This document shows, one piece after another, positions 48,903 to 56,833 of a DNA stretch of 56,833 nt (within the stretch, counting starts at the first letter, position 1; every line of letters begins with the position of its first letter). The DNA is from Candidatus Bathyarchaeota archaeon (GTDB taxonomy: Archaea > Thermoproteota > Bathyarchaeia > Bathyarchaeales > Bathycorpusculaceae). The position numbers and the translations under genes were made by a program. Where the stretch lies: contig PLNS01000006.1 of the NCBI GenBank assembly GCA_003141855.1, forward strand, positions 114,565 through 171,397, written 5' to 3'. A model generated the notes under the pieces. That model ran no database searches. It was not told the origin of the DNA and was given only the letters and a program-made list of their open reading frames with translations.

Positions 48903-49649
48903 TTAAGGCGCTCTCTTTTTTGCTAAGATGACGCTGTCGGCTATTTGCCGGATTTTTTTGCCAACCGCAGTGTTAAGCAACTTGGCTACGTCGCCGATGG
49001 CATCTTCAACCTGCGGGTCAAAGGGGATTTCGCCAAGGTACACTAACCCTAACTTTCCTGTTTCGCCTGTGATGCCTTTTGCCTTGTCCATTTTCATGTT
49101 CTCGACAACACCGATGATGGGCATCTTCAACTCGCACAGCAGAGCTACTTGCTTCTTCACGGTTTCAAACGCCAACAATGAAGGCGTGGTAACGATTAGA
49201 AACTCTATCCGCTTAATGAGCCTAACCAGGTCGAGGATTGCGTCGCCGATTCCCGGCGGCATATCAATCACCAAAAAATCAAGCGTACCCCACTGCGTAA
49301 CCGTTAGGAGCTCGATTAGGGCGTTTGAAACATCGGCTCCACGCAACGGTGCGGGGTTATCGCCGACAAAATAGATGAGCGACATGTATTCTAAGCCGTG
49401 GACTGTGGGTGGCACGAGGCCTTTTTCTTCTTTGGGTTGCACGTTTTGGGCGCCGAGGATAATGTGGGTTGAGGGACTTGTGAAGTCTATGTCGAATAAG
49501 CCTACTCTGTAACCGCTCTTGGCAAGCGTTAACGCCAGCGTGGTTGCGACCATGCTTTTGCCCACGCCGCCTTTGCCGCTTGAAACCGCGATAATCCGGC
49601 TTATCCCACTTAAACGATGGCTAATCACGCTTATCCGCGGGTCAACCAT
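48903..49649 (-). CDS. hypB: MinD/Mrp-type ATPase, archaeal HypB-like hydrogenase maturation protein
   Basis: 248 residues. A deviant Walker A, SSGKGGVGKSMVATTLALTL, is near residue 24, LFDIDFTSPSTH carries the catalytic Asp near 52, and LDFLVIDMPPGIGDAIL is the switch II motif near 125. It lacks the C-terminal CxxC of Mrp. It lies directly behind hypA with a 2-base gap, as in Thermococcales, where HypB is a Mrp/MinD-type ATPase that complexes with HypA for Ni insertion. An alternative is a generic FeS-carrier Mrp. No GTPase-type HypB is seen. Confidence 0.85.
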   Translation of the reverse strand: MVDPRISVISHRLSGISRIIAVSSGKGGVGKSMVATTLALTLAKSGYRVGLFDIDFTSPSTHIILGAQNVQPKEEKGLVPPTVHGLEYMSLIYFVGDNPAPLRGADVSNALIELLTVTQWGTLDFLVIDMPPGIGDAILDLVRLIKRIEFLIVTTPSLLAFETVKKQVALLCELKMPIIGVVENMKMDKAKGITGETGKLGLVYLGEIPFDPQVEDAIGDVAKLLNTAVGKKIRQIADSVILAKKRAP

Positions 49650-49651
49650 CC

Positions 49652-50050
49652 CTATTTAGCCCCTTTTATATCTTGAAGCCAAACTCCGCGTCCGCAGACG
49701 ATTTCAAAGTCAGGACTGCCACATTTGGGACACTTAATGTAAGTGTGCGCTACCTCAGGAACAAAATGGATGGCTTCAGCCGTGGCTTTGTCGAGTTTTT
49801 TGAAGTTGAACTGCCATGCGGTGCCGCAAACCCTGCACTTAAGCGTGGACTTCGCCTTCAAAATACGGAATTTAGCGCTCTTAAAAATATCCGACTTCAT
49901 CTGCGAGAGAGCAAAACGCAGAATCGGGGGCTCAACTTGCTGAAGTTCGCCGACTTTTATGGTGACCTCTGTGACTTCCTTCAACTTTTCCTGCTCGGCG
50001 ATTTGTTTTGCGGATGTGAGGATAGCTTCAGCTAGTGCCCATTCATGCAT
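49652..50050 (-). CDS. hypA: hydrogenase nickel incorporation protein HypA, archaeal type
   Basis: 132 residues. The N-terminal MHEW gives the Ni-binding His2. The zinc domain has two CxxC pairs far apart: LKCRVCGTAW near 84 and IKCPKCGSPDF near 110, with an IHFVPEVAHTYI insertion between them, as in Thermococcus HypA. GRGVWLQDI closes the protein. It delivers nickel to [NiFe]-hydrogenase (or a Ni enzyme such as CODH). No hydrogenase structural genes are in the window. First gene of the hypA-hypB-HAD operon. Confidence 0.94.
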   Translation of the reverse strand: MHEWALAEAILTSAKQIAEQEKLKEVTEVTIKVGELQQVEPPILRFALSQMKSDIFKSAKFRILKAKSTLKCRVCGTAWQFNFKKLDKATAEAIHFVPEVAHTYIKCPKCGSPDFEIVCGRGVWLQDIKGAK

Positions 50051-50204
50051 AAACCTAACCTATCTTTTTCATCTTTAAAAGAATATTGTGTAAATGCCAA
50101 GAAAAAGCCTGATTTAAGCTGTGAAGACCAGTTTATGGTTAGCTTTAAATCTGCTTCGCCAATTACTTTTATGTTGTCTTTTACAAAGAAAAGTGGCGGT
50201 TTCT

Positions 50205-50771
50205 ATGGAAAAACAAATTAAAGTTCTGGCTTTTGCTGGCAGCCTAAGGAAGGGTTCATACAACAAAGCCCTAGTCCGCGCCGCCGTGGAGGTAGCGCCT
50301 GAGAACGTATTAATCGAAGTTTTTGACTTGGAAGGGATTTCGCCGTTCAATCAGGACTTTGAAGGCAATCCGCCTCAACGGGTTGTGGAGTTTAAGGAGA
50401 AAATCAGAAACGCCGACGCTCTCTTAATTGCTACCCCAGAGTACAATTATTCGGTTCCGGGAGTTCTTAAGAACGCGATTGACTGGGCTTCAAGACCCAG
50501 AGCGGATACGCCTCTTGAAGGCAAACCCGTCGCCATCATGAGCGCCTCAACCGGGAGGTTCGGCGGCGCCAGAGCGCAATATCACCTGCGGCAAACATTC
50601 ATTTTCCTTAACATGCAACCCGTTAACCGCCCCGAAGTCATGCTATCAGATGCACCGCACAACGTAGATGCAAACGGAAACGTAACCAACGAGCAAACAC
50701 GACAACTCATCAGGCAGTTGCTCGAAGCGCTCGCAGCATGGGCCATTAGGCTCAAAGAAAAGCCCCAATAA
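50205..50771 (+). CDS. NADPH-dependent FMN reductase
   Basis: 188 residues from ATG 50205 (MEKQIKVLAFAGSLRKGSYN); the longer in-frame version adds a hydrophobic leader that reads like non-coding DNA. Flavodoxin-like: GSLRKGSYNKAL binds FMN phosphate near residues 12-23, TPEYNYSVPGVLKNAIDWAS near 76 is the family signature, and SASTGRFGGARAQYHLR follows near 111. It reduces FMN or quinone-type substrates with NAD(P)H. Confidence 0.94.
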   Translation: MEKQIKVLAFAGSLRKGSYNKALVRAAVEVAPENVLIEVFDLEGISPFNQDFEGNPPQRVVEFKEKIRNADALLIATPEYNYSVPGVLKNAIDWASRPRADTPLEGKPVAIMSASTGRFGGARAQYHLRQTFIFLNMQPVNRPEVMLSDAPHNVDANGNVTNEQTRQLIRQLLEALAAWAIRLKEKPQ

Positions 50772-50853
50772 ACTATCACTTCCACAGTTTTATGCGTTGA
50801 TTCAGCAAAGCCTTAAAATGGCAAGGTGCCACAAAAGGGATTGGCGTTACAAC

Positions 50854-52152
50854 ATGAGAGTCATAGCTGACCTGCACATTCATGGCCGATACAGCCGAGC
50901 AACAAGCGAACAAATGAACATACCCGAAATCGCGAAGTACGCAAAAATAAAGGGATTGAACCTAGTGGGCACGGGCGATTTTACTCATCCGCAGTGGCTC
51001 AAAGAAATCAAGGAAACACTCATGCCCGAACAGGATTCAGGGCTCTTCAAATTAGCACACGCGGACTCTCCTATGCGTTTCATGCTGACAACCGAAGTTT
51101 GCACCATCTTTGATTACAAGGGCGAATCAAAAAAAGTCCACCACGTCATCCTAACCCCAACCTTGGAAACCGCTGTCCAGATTAATGAACGGCTTGCGTG
51201 TTTTGGCAGTTTAGCTTCTGACGGCAGACCCATCCTGAACGCGACCGCACCACAACTCGTTGAGGAAGTGATGGCGGTTTCGGGCGAGAACGTGGTTTTT
51301 CCAGCGCACGCTTGGACACCATGGTTTAGCATCTTCGGAGCCTTCAGTGGCTTTGACACCGTAGAAGATTGCTACCAAGATATGACCAAACACATCCACG
51401 CACTGGAAACGGGCTTGTCGTCTGACCCAGCGATGAACTGGCGCCTCAGCAAACTCGATAAGTTCGCGCTGGTTTCGAACAGTGACTGCCACAGCTTTTG
51501 GCCGTGGCGCATCGGCAGGGAAGCCAACGTTTTCGAACTGGAAAAATTCACCTACAAACAAGTCACCGACGCCATCGTCGCCAACGATTCTTCGCGCTTC
51601 AAGTTTACTATCGAAACCGACCCGGCATATGGCAAATACCATTGGACTGGACACCGAAACTGCAAAGTCTCCCTCTCACCCCAAGAAGCCATAAAATTTG
51701 GCAACGTTTGTCCTGTTTGCCGCAGAAACCTCACCAAAGGTGTAGAGCAACGCGTTGAGGAACTCGCCGACCGGCCAGCCGACTTTAAGCGTGATGGCGC
51801 GCCTGGGTTTTTGCGTTTGCTTCCGCTCTCCGAAATCATCGCGACGGTGCTTGGGACTGATTCGCCTTCGACTCAGGCGGTTTGGAGAAACTATAATTTG
51901 CTGACTGAGAAATTCGGCGACGAATACCATGTGCTTATTGATGCGCCTTCTGATGCGTTGGCTCAGGTGGTGGATGCTCCGATTGCTCAAGCCATCGTCA
52001 AGGTTAGGAATGGCACCGCCAAGGTTACGCCTGGATACGACGGCGTGTACGGTCAACTGGTTTTAGGCATCGATGCGCCGCCAGCGGTTAAGCCTAAGCC
52101 CAAACCAGCGCAGGCGACTGTTAAGCAGAAGAGCATGAGTGATTTCTGGTAA
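50854..52152 (+). CDS. endonuclease Q-like PHP phosphoesterase with PIP box
   Basis: 432 residues from ATG 50854. The PHP metal site is visible: IADLHIHGRYSRATS (HxH near residues 7-9), GTGDFTHPQW, PAHAWTPWFS near 150 and SNSDCHSFWP near 208. A zinc-type CPVCRR lies near 289. The C-terminus QKSMSDFW fits the PCNA-interacting consensus QxxhxxaA. This is the EndoQ pattern, an archaeal enzyme that nicks DNA 5' of deaminated bases and abasic sites and is stimulated by PCNA. Ribosome-binding site weak. Confidence 0.9.
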   Translation: MRVIADLHIHGRYSRATSEQMNIPEIAKYAKIKGLNLVGTGDFTHPQWLKEIKETLMPEQDSGLFKLAHADSPMRFMLTTEVCTIFDYKGESKKVHHVILTPTLETAVQINERLACFGSLASDGRPILNATAPQLVEEVMAVSGENVVFPAHAWTPWFSIFGAFSGFDTVEDCYQDMTKHIHALETGLSSDPAMNWRLSKLDKFALVSNSDCHSFWPWRIGREANVFELEKFTYKQVTDAIVANDSSRFKFTIETDPAYGKYHWTGHRNCKVSLSPQEAIKFGNVCPVCRRNLTKGVEQRVEELADRPADFKRDGAPGFLRLLPLSEIIATVLGTDSPSTQAVWRNYNLLTEKFGDEYHVLIDAPSDALAQVVDAPIAQAIVKVRNGTAKVTPGYDGVYGQLVLGIDAPPAVKPKPKPAQATVKQKSMSDFW

Positions 52153-52234
52153 AGCCATCCGTTTCCTAAACAAAACGATTTAATTCCCAAACAGTTCTAG
52201 TTAAAACGTTAACCCTTACAAAGGACGTTTACTC

Positions 52235-53620
52235 TTGAAAGACCTTCTCACCAAAATCAACAACACAGCCACCCAAAAGTACGGAGCACAATACGCCGAA
52301 GCCCGAGCCCAAAAACTCTACAAAACCATGCTTACCCTAAAAGAGGAACGGGTGGAAGCCGCTAAGCAAGGCATCGAAAACGGAGTTGCCTTGCGGGTGC
52401 TGGTGAATGGGGCGTGGGGTTTTGCTTCCGTGGGCTCGTTTGACAGCGCTATTTTGGAAGGTGCTGTTTCGGACGCTTGCAGGATGGCTAAATTGGCAAG
52501 CGAGCGATTAAAAACGCCGATAAAGCTTGCAGATGCCAAAGTCGTTAATGACCGCGTCATATCCAAACCAAAGAAGAATCCATCTGACATTCAGATGGAG
52601 GATAAAATAAAAACCGCTCTCGCAGTGAATAAGACGAGTTTGGGCTTTGATAAGCGCATTAAAAGTTGCTCAATAGATTATCTTGATTTGACTGGCTCCA
52701 GTTTTTTTGTGAACAGTGAGGGCACATGCGTTGAGCAGGATAAGTTGTATGTTTGGGCAAGGATAACTGCTTCAGCCGTAAACGAGGGCGTCTTCACTTT
52801 TAGCCGCGAAGAAATTGGCTCCACAACAGGCTATGAACTGTTCGACGAGCAAAACCCCGAATCGTTGGGAGTGAAGGTTGCGAAGCGCGCCATTGAACAG
52901 CTAAACGCTAAATCCCCGAAAGGCGGAAAGTTCCCCGTAGTTTTGGGACCGAACGTTGTTGGAGTGTTTGTGCATGAAGCCTTTGGACATTTAGCCGAGG
53001 CGGATTTGGCTCTTTCGGGCGGTGTGTTGGCGAGTAATTTTGGGAAAAAGATTGGTTCTGACTTGGTCACGTTCTATGATGATGGCACGATTGAGGGTGC
53101 GTTTGGCGCATTCAAGTATGATGATGAAGGCGTTGCAAGCCACAAAACATTGCTCATAAAAGACGGCGTCGTAACGGGCTTGATGCATAACCGCGAAACC
53201 GCGCAAAAATTCAACGCTGAACCCACCGGGAACGCTAGGGCGGAGGACTTCCGCGTGGAACCAATCATCCGCATGCGCTGCACCTACATGGCGCCAAGAG
53301 ACCAAACATTTGAAGAATTAATCGAAGATGTAAAGTCGGGTTATTACTTTAAGAGTTTTAGAGGCGGTCAAGCTAACCTTGACGGCACCTTCCAAGTCGG
53401 CATCCAAGAGGGCTACGAAATAGTTAACGGCGAAATAGGCGCCCCAGTCCGCAACGCATCCATAAGCGGAAACACCCTAGAAACCTTGCACCACGTCAGT
53501 GGCGTAGGTAAAGATTTCCTGTTGGACCCAGGTCGGTGCGGAAAGGGCCAGACAGCTTTTATTAGTGATGGTGGACCCCACATTAAAATCAATGAGGTGG
53601 TTGTCGGTGGCAGTGCTTGA
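52235..53620 (+). CDS. tldD: TldD-family metalloprotease subunit
   Basis: 461 residues from TTG 52235, with AAAGGA upstream. The zinc-binding signature is [17 protein letters not shown] near residues 246-262 (HExxxH). The C-terminal [40 protein letters not shown] and [20 protein letters not shown] are typical of TldD. Together with the overlapping tldE it forms a heterodimeric peptidase; in bacteria it digests modified peptides, and the archaeal substrate is not known. Confidence 0.95.
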   Translation: MKDLLTKINNTATQKYGAQYAEARAQKLYKTMLTLKEERVEAAKQGIENGVALRVLVNGAWGFASVGSFDSAILEGAVSDACRMAKLASERLKTPIKLADAKVVNDRVISKPKKNPSDIQMEDKIKTALAVNKTSLGFDKRIKSCSIDYLDLTGSSFFVNSEGTCVEQDKLYVWARITASAVNEGVFTFSREEIGSTTGYELFDEQNPESLGVKVAKRAIEQLNAKSPKGGKFPVVLGPNVVGVFVHEAFGHLAEADLALSGGVLASNFGKKIGSDLVTFYDDGTIEGAFGAFKYDDEGVASHKTLLIKDGVVTGLMHNRETAQKFNAEPTGNARAEDFRVEPIIRMRCTYMAPRDQTFEELIEDVKSGYYFKSFRGGQANLDGTFQVGIQEGYEIVNGEIGAPVRNASISGNTLETLHHVSGVGKDFLLDPGRCGKGQTAFISDGGPHIKINEVVVGGSA

Positions 53621-54971
53621 AAAAAACACAATGATAAGTTTAGCAGAGAATGCGGTAAACGCGGCTCTGAAAAAAGGCGCCCAAGAAGCGGAAGCCTACG
53701 TTTACGAGGGACAAGCCACAAACATAGGAATCGAACTGGGACAAATCAGCAAAACCAACAGGATAATTGACCGAGGTTTGGGCATTAGAGTAGTCGCCAA
53801 CAAAGCGATAGGTTTCGCTTACACAAACATCGTTGATGATGCAAAAGCTGTTGAGAGCGCTGTTTCTAGTGCATTGAGTGCGGCGAAGGCAAGTAAACCT
53901 GACCCAGACTGGAACGGGCTCCCACAAAAGAAACCTTACTCCTCGACCGAGAAAACCTTTGACCAAAAAATCGTGGCGCTCAGCTCAGAAGACCTAGTTA
54001 ACATTGCCTCGACTATGCTGGATGCGGCTGGACAAGTAGACAAGCGAGTTTTCCCCATTGAAGGCGGCGTAGGCAGCGCTTACATTTCGAACGCCATCGC
54101 CAACTCCAACGGCATAACAGGTTTTGATAGGGGAACAGTGATAGAGTGCAGTTTGGCAACGTTGGCTAAGGAGGGCGGTTCAGTTACGCCTGTGTGTTTC
54201 GAGTTTAACGCTGCAAGAAACTACAACCTTGACCCTGTTTGGGTTGGAAAAGAAGCGGCGAAACTGGCGGTTTCAGCCCTAAAAACCAAGTCAGTTGAAA
54301 CCAAATCCGGCAAAGTGATTCTAACCCAGTTCGCGCTGCAGGACCTTTTATCTTATACTTTAGTCAACGCCATTAGAGCTGATAGCGTTCAGAGGGACCA
54401 GTCGCCGTTTAAGGGGAAAATCGGAGAAAAAGTTGCTTCAGAAAACCTAACCATTTACGATGACGGCTTGTTCGCTGGTGGGCTTCGCACTTCTGTTTTT
54501 GACGGAGAAGGCGTGCCGCATCAGAAAACAGCAGTCATAGAGAAGGGTGTTCTGCGCAACTTCCTGTACGATAACTATTCAGCGAAGAAGGAGGGCAAAG
54601 AAAGCACAGGTAACGCTTCAAGGGCTGGATACCTGTCAACGCCCAGCATAGACACCACAAACTTCCACATAATGCCAGGAAACAAAACGTCGGACGAAAT
54701 GCTAAGCGAAGTGGACGATGGCTTAATCGTCTACTACCTGCAAGGCGCACACAGCAGCAACCCTGTCAGCGGCGAATTCTCGGTCGTTGCAACCCCAGCA
54801 TGGAAAATCAAAAACGGAAAAATCACCCATTGTTCTCGGGGAGTTATGTTGGCTGGCAACATCTTTGAACTGCTCAAAAACGTTAGCGTAGTCGGTTCCA
54901 ATGAACGGCAGATGGGCTCGATGATTGCTCCGTGGATTGAGGTTGAAAATGTTCGAGTGATTGGAAAATGA
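53607..54971 (+). CDS. tldE: TldE/PmbA-family partner subunit
   Basis: 454 residues from GTG 53607 (GAGGTG 7 bases upstream); GTG 53613 is an alternative. The 14-base overlap with tldD suggests coupled translation. The N-terminal [22 protein letters not shown] and [20 protein letters not shown], then the C-terminal [54 protein letters not shown] are TldE features. It lacks the HExxxH motif, as expected for the non-catalytic partner. Confidence 0.95.
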   Translation: MAVLEKNTMISLAENAVNAALKKGAQEAEAYVYEGQATNIGIELGQISKTNRIIDRGLGIRVVANKAIGFAYTNIVDDAKAVESAVSSALSAAKASKPDPDWNGLPQKKPYSSTEKTFDQKIVALSSEDLVNIASTMLDAAGQVDKRVFPIEGGVGSAYISNAIANSNGITGFDRGTVIECSLATLAKEGGSVTPVCFEFNAARNYNLDPVWVGKEAAKLAVSALKTKSVETKSGKVILTQFALQDLLSYTLVNAIRADSVQRDQSPFKGKIGEKVASENLTIYDDGLFAGGLRTSVFDGEGVPHQKTAVIEKGVLRNFLYDNYSAKKEGKESTGNASRAGYLSTPSIDTTNFHIMPGNKTSDEMLSEVDDGLIVYYLQGAHSSNPVSGEFSVVATPAWKIKNGKITHCSRGVMLAGNIFELLKNVSVVGSNERQMGSMIAPWIEVENVRVIGK

Positions 54972-55020
54972 GTTACAGATTCTAATCGCGGCAGGTTCAA
55001 CAAGTTTCCACTGCAGCCAC

Positions 55021-55033
55021 CGCATAGTATGCG
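55021..55033. terminator. small hairpin between convergent tldE and BNR genes
   Basis: CGCATAGTATGCG folds as a perfect 5-bp stem with a 3-base loop, followed by ATAATTTA. It lies in the 80-base gap between two convergent genes, where a bidirectional termination element would be expected. The stem is short. Confidence 0.35.
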
Positions 55034-55051
55034 ATAATTTATCGGTGTACA

Positions 55052-55583
55052 TTAGGGGTGGAGGGTGTAAGATTTCTGATTTATTCTCTTCCGGGCAATA
55101 ATTACTGTAGACGTAAGCAAGAGTAAAACTAAAATCAATGTAATTCCGAGCGCTTGGCGGGGGAATTCTGGTGCAGAAAATGGTTTGCTTGAATCGTTTG
55201 TAGAAGTTGGTTTTGCAGATTGAGGGGGTATATCTGAAGCTTGCGGGGAGGAGTTTGGCCAAAGTGAGGGTGTTGGCAGTTTTGATGAAGATGAATCTGT
55301 CGTTGCAGGTGAAGGCGTTAATGTGGGTATAGGTGTCGGAGTTGGTGCTGGAGAATCGGTAGGAGTTGGACTTGGGGTTTGGGTGTCTGTAGGTGACGGT
55401 GTAGATGTGGGTGTCGGAGTGGGCGTTGGACTAGACGTAGGGGAAGCTGTCGGTGTCGGAATGAGGATGGGGGCAGGAGTGGGAGTAGGATTAGGCGAAG
55501 GAGTTGGCGTCGGAGATGGAGACGGCGTTGGAGTAGGAGCAACAGTTGGCGTTGGAATTACAGTAGGCGTCGGGCTGGGATAT
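55052..55583 (-). pseudogene. frameshifted C-terminal part of BNR protein: Pro/Thr stalk and membrane anchor
   Basis: In a different minus frame from the main gene, codons from about 55583 to TAA at 55054-55052 continue the Pro-Thr-rich repeat ([16 protein letters not shown] and so on, ~85 residues). A Ser/Pro-rich stretch and then a membrane helix with basic end ([27 protein letters not shown]) follow. This is the natural anchor for the protein at 55558-56833. The two parts are out of frame by one base near 55575, so either the gene is frameshifted, it is phase-variable within the low-complexity repeat, or the assembly has an error. Confidence 0.8.
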
Positions 55584-56833
55584 CCGTAGGCGAGGGCATA
55601 GATGTAGGTGTCGGAGTGGGAACGGGTGTAGGAGTTGGAACAGGTATAGGTGAAAAAGTTGGCGTCGGAGTAGGAGCAGCAGTTGGTGTTGGACTTGGCG
55701 TTGGAGTCACAGTAGGCATAGGCGTCGGAGTCGGTGGCGGTCCAATTTGCTGTGTTATCGCAAACGTTTGTTCTGGACCATCAGAGTAAAAAATCATACC
55801 CTTTGAGTTACTTGAAAGCACGTTAGAGTGATGTAATGACTGGGAAATACCGGTGGCTTTTATGATTTGCCAGTTTACGCCATCGTCGCTTGCGACTATC
55901 CTTGAGGTGCCTGAGTAGAATTCCGCTGTGCTCGAGAAGAGCATTGTTTTGTTTAGCCAGACTGCCGAGATTACTGGGAAGTCACAGTCTGAAGGAAAAG
56001 TATAGACTGTTTGAGGGGTAAAGGCGACGTTTGAGCCGTTATCGTAGAATCGGTCTATGCGGTTGACTTGATAAGCCTGGTCTGTGCCAAGGTAAACCCA
56101 GTTGTCGTTAAACAGCATCAGGGAGTGAATTGTGGGGCCATAGCCCTGAATTTCTGCTGGTCGGTTAATAACAATACTCCAGGTTTTTCCAAGGTCTTTG
56201 CTTCGGAAGATTCGTTCGCATTGTGTGTTGTTATAGCCTTGTGCCCATTCTGAAGTAGCCACGTAGAGATAGCCGTTTGCAGGGTTAAATTTTACGTTAT
56301 GTAGATGTACTGAACCGAATGTCTGAATTATAGTCCACGTTGCTCCGTCATCAGCGCTTTTTAAAACTGATGGAAGTAGCGGTGAAATACTGTTGCTGTA
56401 GGTGGCGGTGTAGAGGTTTCCTGATGAGTCTTGTGTCATGGCGATGTAGAAACCATCGTTTTGGGTACCGTTAGTGTTAAGGACTTGTGTGAAAGAAGAA
56501 CCAAAGTTAGTGCTTCTGTAGAGCCTATTTGTGCCTGGAACTGAAACAAACAGTGTGTCGGGTGAATCCACGAAAATGGGCAATACATAACCAGTAACGG
56601 CACTAGTAGGGTTTGGTTGTTTTGGGAACTGGTAAATTAGCCTAAAGGATGTTCCGTTATTGTCACTTCTGTATAAGTTGTAATTGTTATCGCCTGCAAA
56701 TAGGGTACCGTTAGCCGCGAAAGTTGATCCGAACATTTGAGCTGTAAAGCTTGGGAAAGATGTTATCTGAAGTTGGCTTATGGAAGCATTAGCTTCGAAA
56801 AGCAAATAAAAAACAATTATTGAACAAAAAACA
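55558..56833 (-). CDS. secreted BNR/Asp-box repeat protein, 5' partial and frameshifted
   Basis: The frame runs off the right window edge. Residues before TTG 56805 read as a signal peptide ([17 protein letters not shown]), so the start lies beyond 56833. At least five Asp-box (BNR) motifs, SxDxGxxW-like, are seen: [36 protein letters not shown] and ASDDGVNW. They suggest a beta-propeller of the sialidase/sortilin type on the cell surface. The end is a Pro-Thr repeat broken by a frameshift to [10 protein letters not shown] stop; the rest follows in the next frame. Confidence 0.85.
   Translation of the reverse strand, partial: VFCSIIVFYLLFEANASISQLQITSFPSFTAQMFGSTFAANGTLFAGDNNYNLYRSDNNGTSFRLIYQFPKQPNPTSAVTGYVLPIFVDSPDTLFVSVPGTNRLYRSTNFGSSFTQVLNTNGTQNDGFYIAMTQDSSGNLYTATYSNSISPLLPSVLKSADDGATWTIIQTFGSVHLHNVKFNPANGYLYVATSEWAQGYNNTQCERIFRSKDLGKTWSIVINRPAEIQGYGPTIHSLMLFNDNWVYLGTDQAYQVNRIDRFYDNGSNVAFTPQTVYTFPSDCDFPVISAVWLNKTMLFSSTAEFYSGTSRIVASDDGVNWQIIKATGISQSLHHSNVLSSNSKGMIFYSDGPEQTFAITQQIGPPPTPTPMPTVTPTPSPTPTAAPTPTPTFSPIPVPTPTPVPTPTPTSMPSPTDIPARRLL

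Noticed and set aside
54723-55262. Minus-strand open frame between tldE and the BNR gene
   Set aside because: It overlaps tldE in antisense and uses a frame that is not the anchored C-terminus of the BNR protein.
55323-55589. Plus-strand frame with VGVGVG repeats
   Set aside because: It is the antisense of the Pro-Thr-rich stalk of the BNR protein; the repeat code makes a spurious open frame on the other strand.

Overview
The window looks like a piece of an archaeal chromosome, most consistent with a Bathyarchaeia (MCG)-type lineage. That placement is inferred from remembered protein resemblances, not from a search. The archaeal signs are: a tRNA-iMet with an intron, a TATA-box and short-leader or leaderless promoter style, frequent TTG and GTG starts behind GGTGA/GGAGG sites, a PriS-like primase, EndoQ with a PCNA-binding tail, a PAC2 protein, an archaeal-type PGK and a HypA/MinD-type HypB pair. 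No rRNA, CRISPR array, transposase or integrated virus was seen.

Region by region. 1-1000: the start of an AmmeMemoRadiSam radical SAM gene, an orphan MNT nucleotidyltransferase and an orphan VapB-like antitoxin whose toxin partner is gone. 998-7463: a tightly packed histidine operon transcribed leftward in the order hisG-D-C-B-H-A-F-I, without hisE. 7456-13981: regulators, small membrane proteins, a Kelch surface protein and a PAC2 protein, with several operator-like palindromes and one good C/D-box sRNA candidate at 12967-13023. 14075-14175: initiator tRNA-Met with a 22-nt intron.

16385-35200 is rich in redox, metal and oxidative-stress genes of an anaerobe: ferredoxins, a CPx copper ATPase followed by a free YHS protein, protein disulfide oxidoreductase, FprA-type flavo-diiron oxidase, rubrerythrin, superoxide dismutase, a flavin disulfide oxidoreductase, glutaredoxin overlapping an FTR-rubredoxin fusion, peroxiredoxin, a VIT-like transporter with a winged-helix domain, a ferritin-like protein and flavodoxin. 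Endonuclease III, an HtrA protease and DNA-binding regulators lie among them.

35309-37643 is the most unusual block. It holds six tandem KGG-repeat stress proteins plus a DUF2795 protein. All lie on the minus strand with the same GGAGGTGA ribosome-binding site, apparent TTG starts (ACG in the DUF2795 gene), and a shared promoter-like box ahead of three units. A small-protein stress regulon is the best candidate here for something little described.

37881-47940 holds a B12-binding radical SAM enzyme, tRNA-Arg(CCG), an IolC/LacD-like aldolase next to class II FBPase, a GT4 glycosyltransferase, and bacterial-type GAPDH next to PGK. This is a gluconeogenic and glycolytic neighbourhood. 48167-50050 is a hypA-hypB(MinD type)-HAD operon. 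50205-54971 holds an FMN reductase, EndoQ and TldD/TldE. The right edge carries a secreted BNR-repeat protein frameshifted inside its Pro-Thr-rich stalk and cut by the window end.

Intergenic regions carry a dispersed motif (core GGGGTAGGTC, often behind a TATA-like stretch) at 14225, 29913, 45440, 45494 and 48114. It includes two exact 24-nt copies and a 100-nt duplicated element whose function is unknown.
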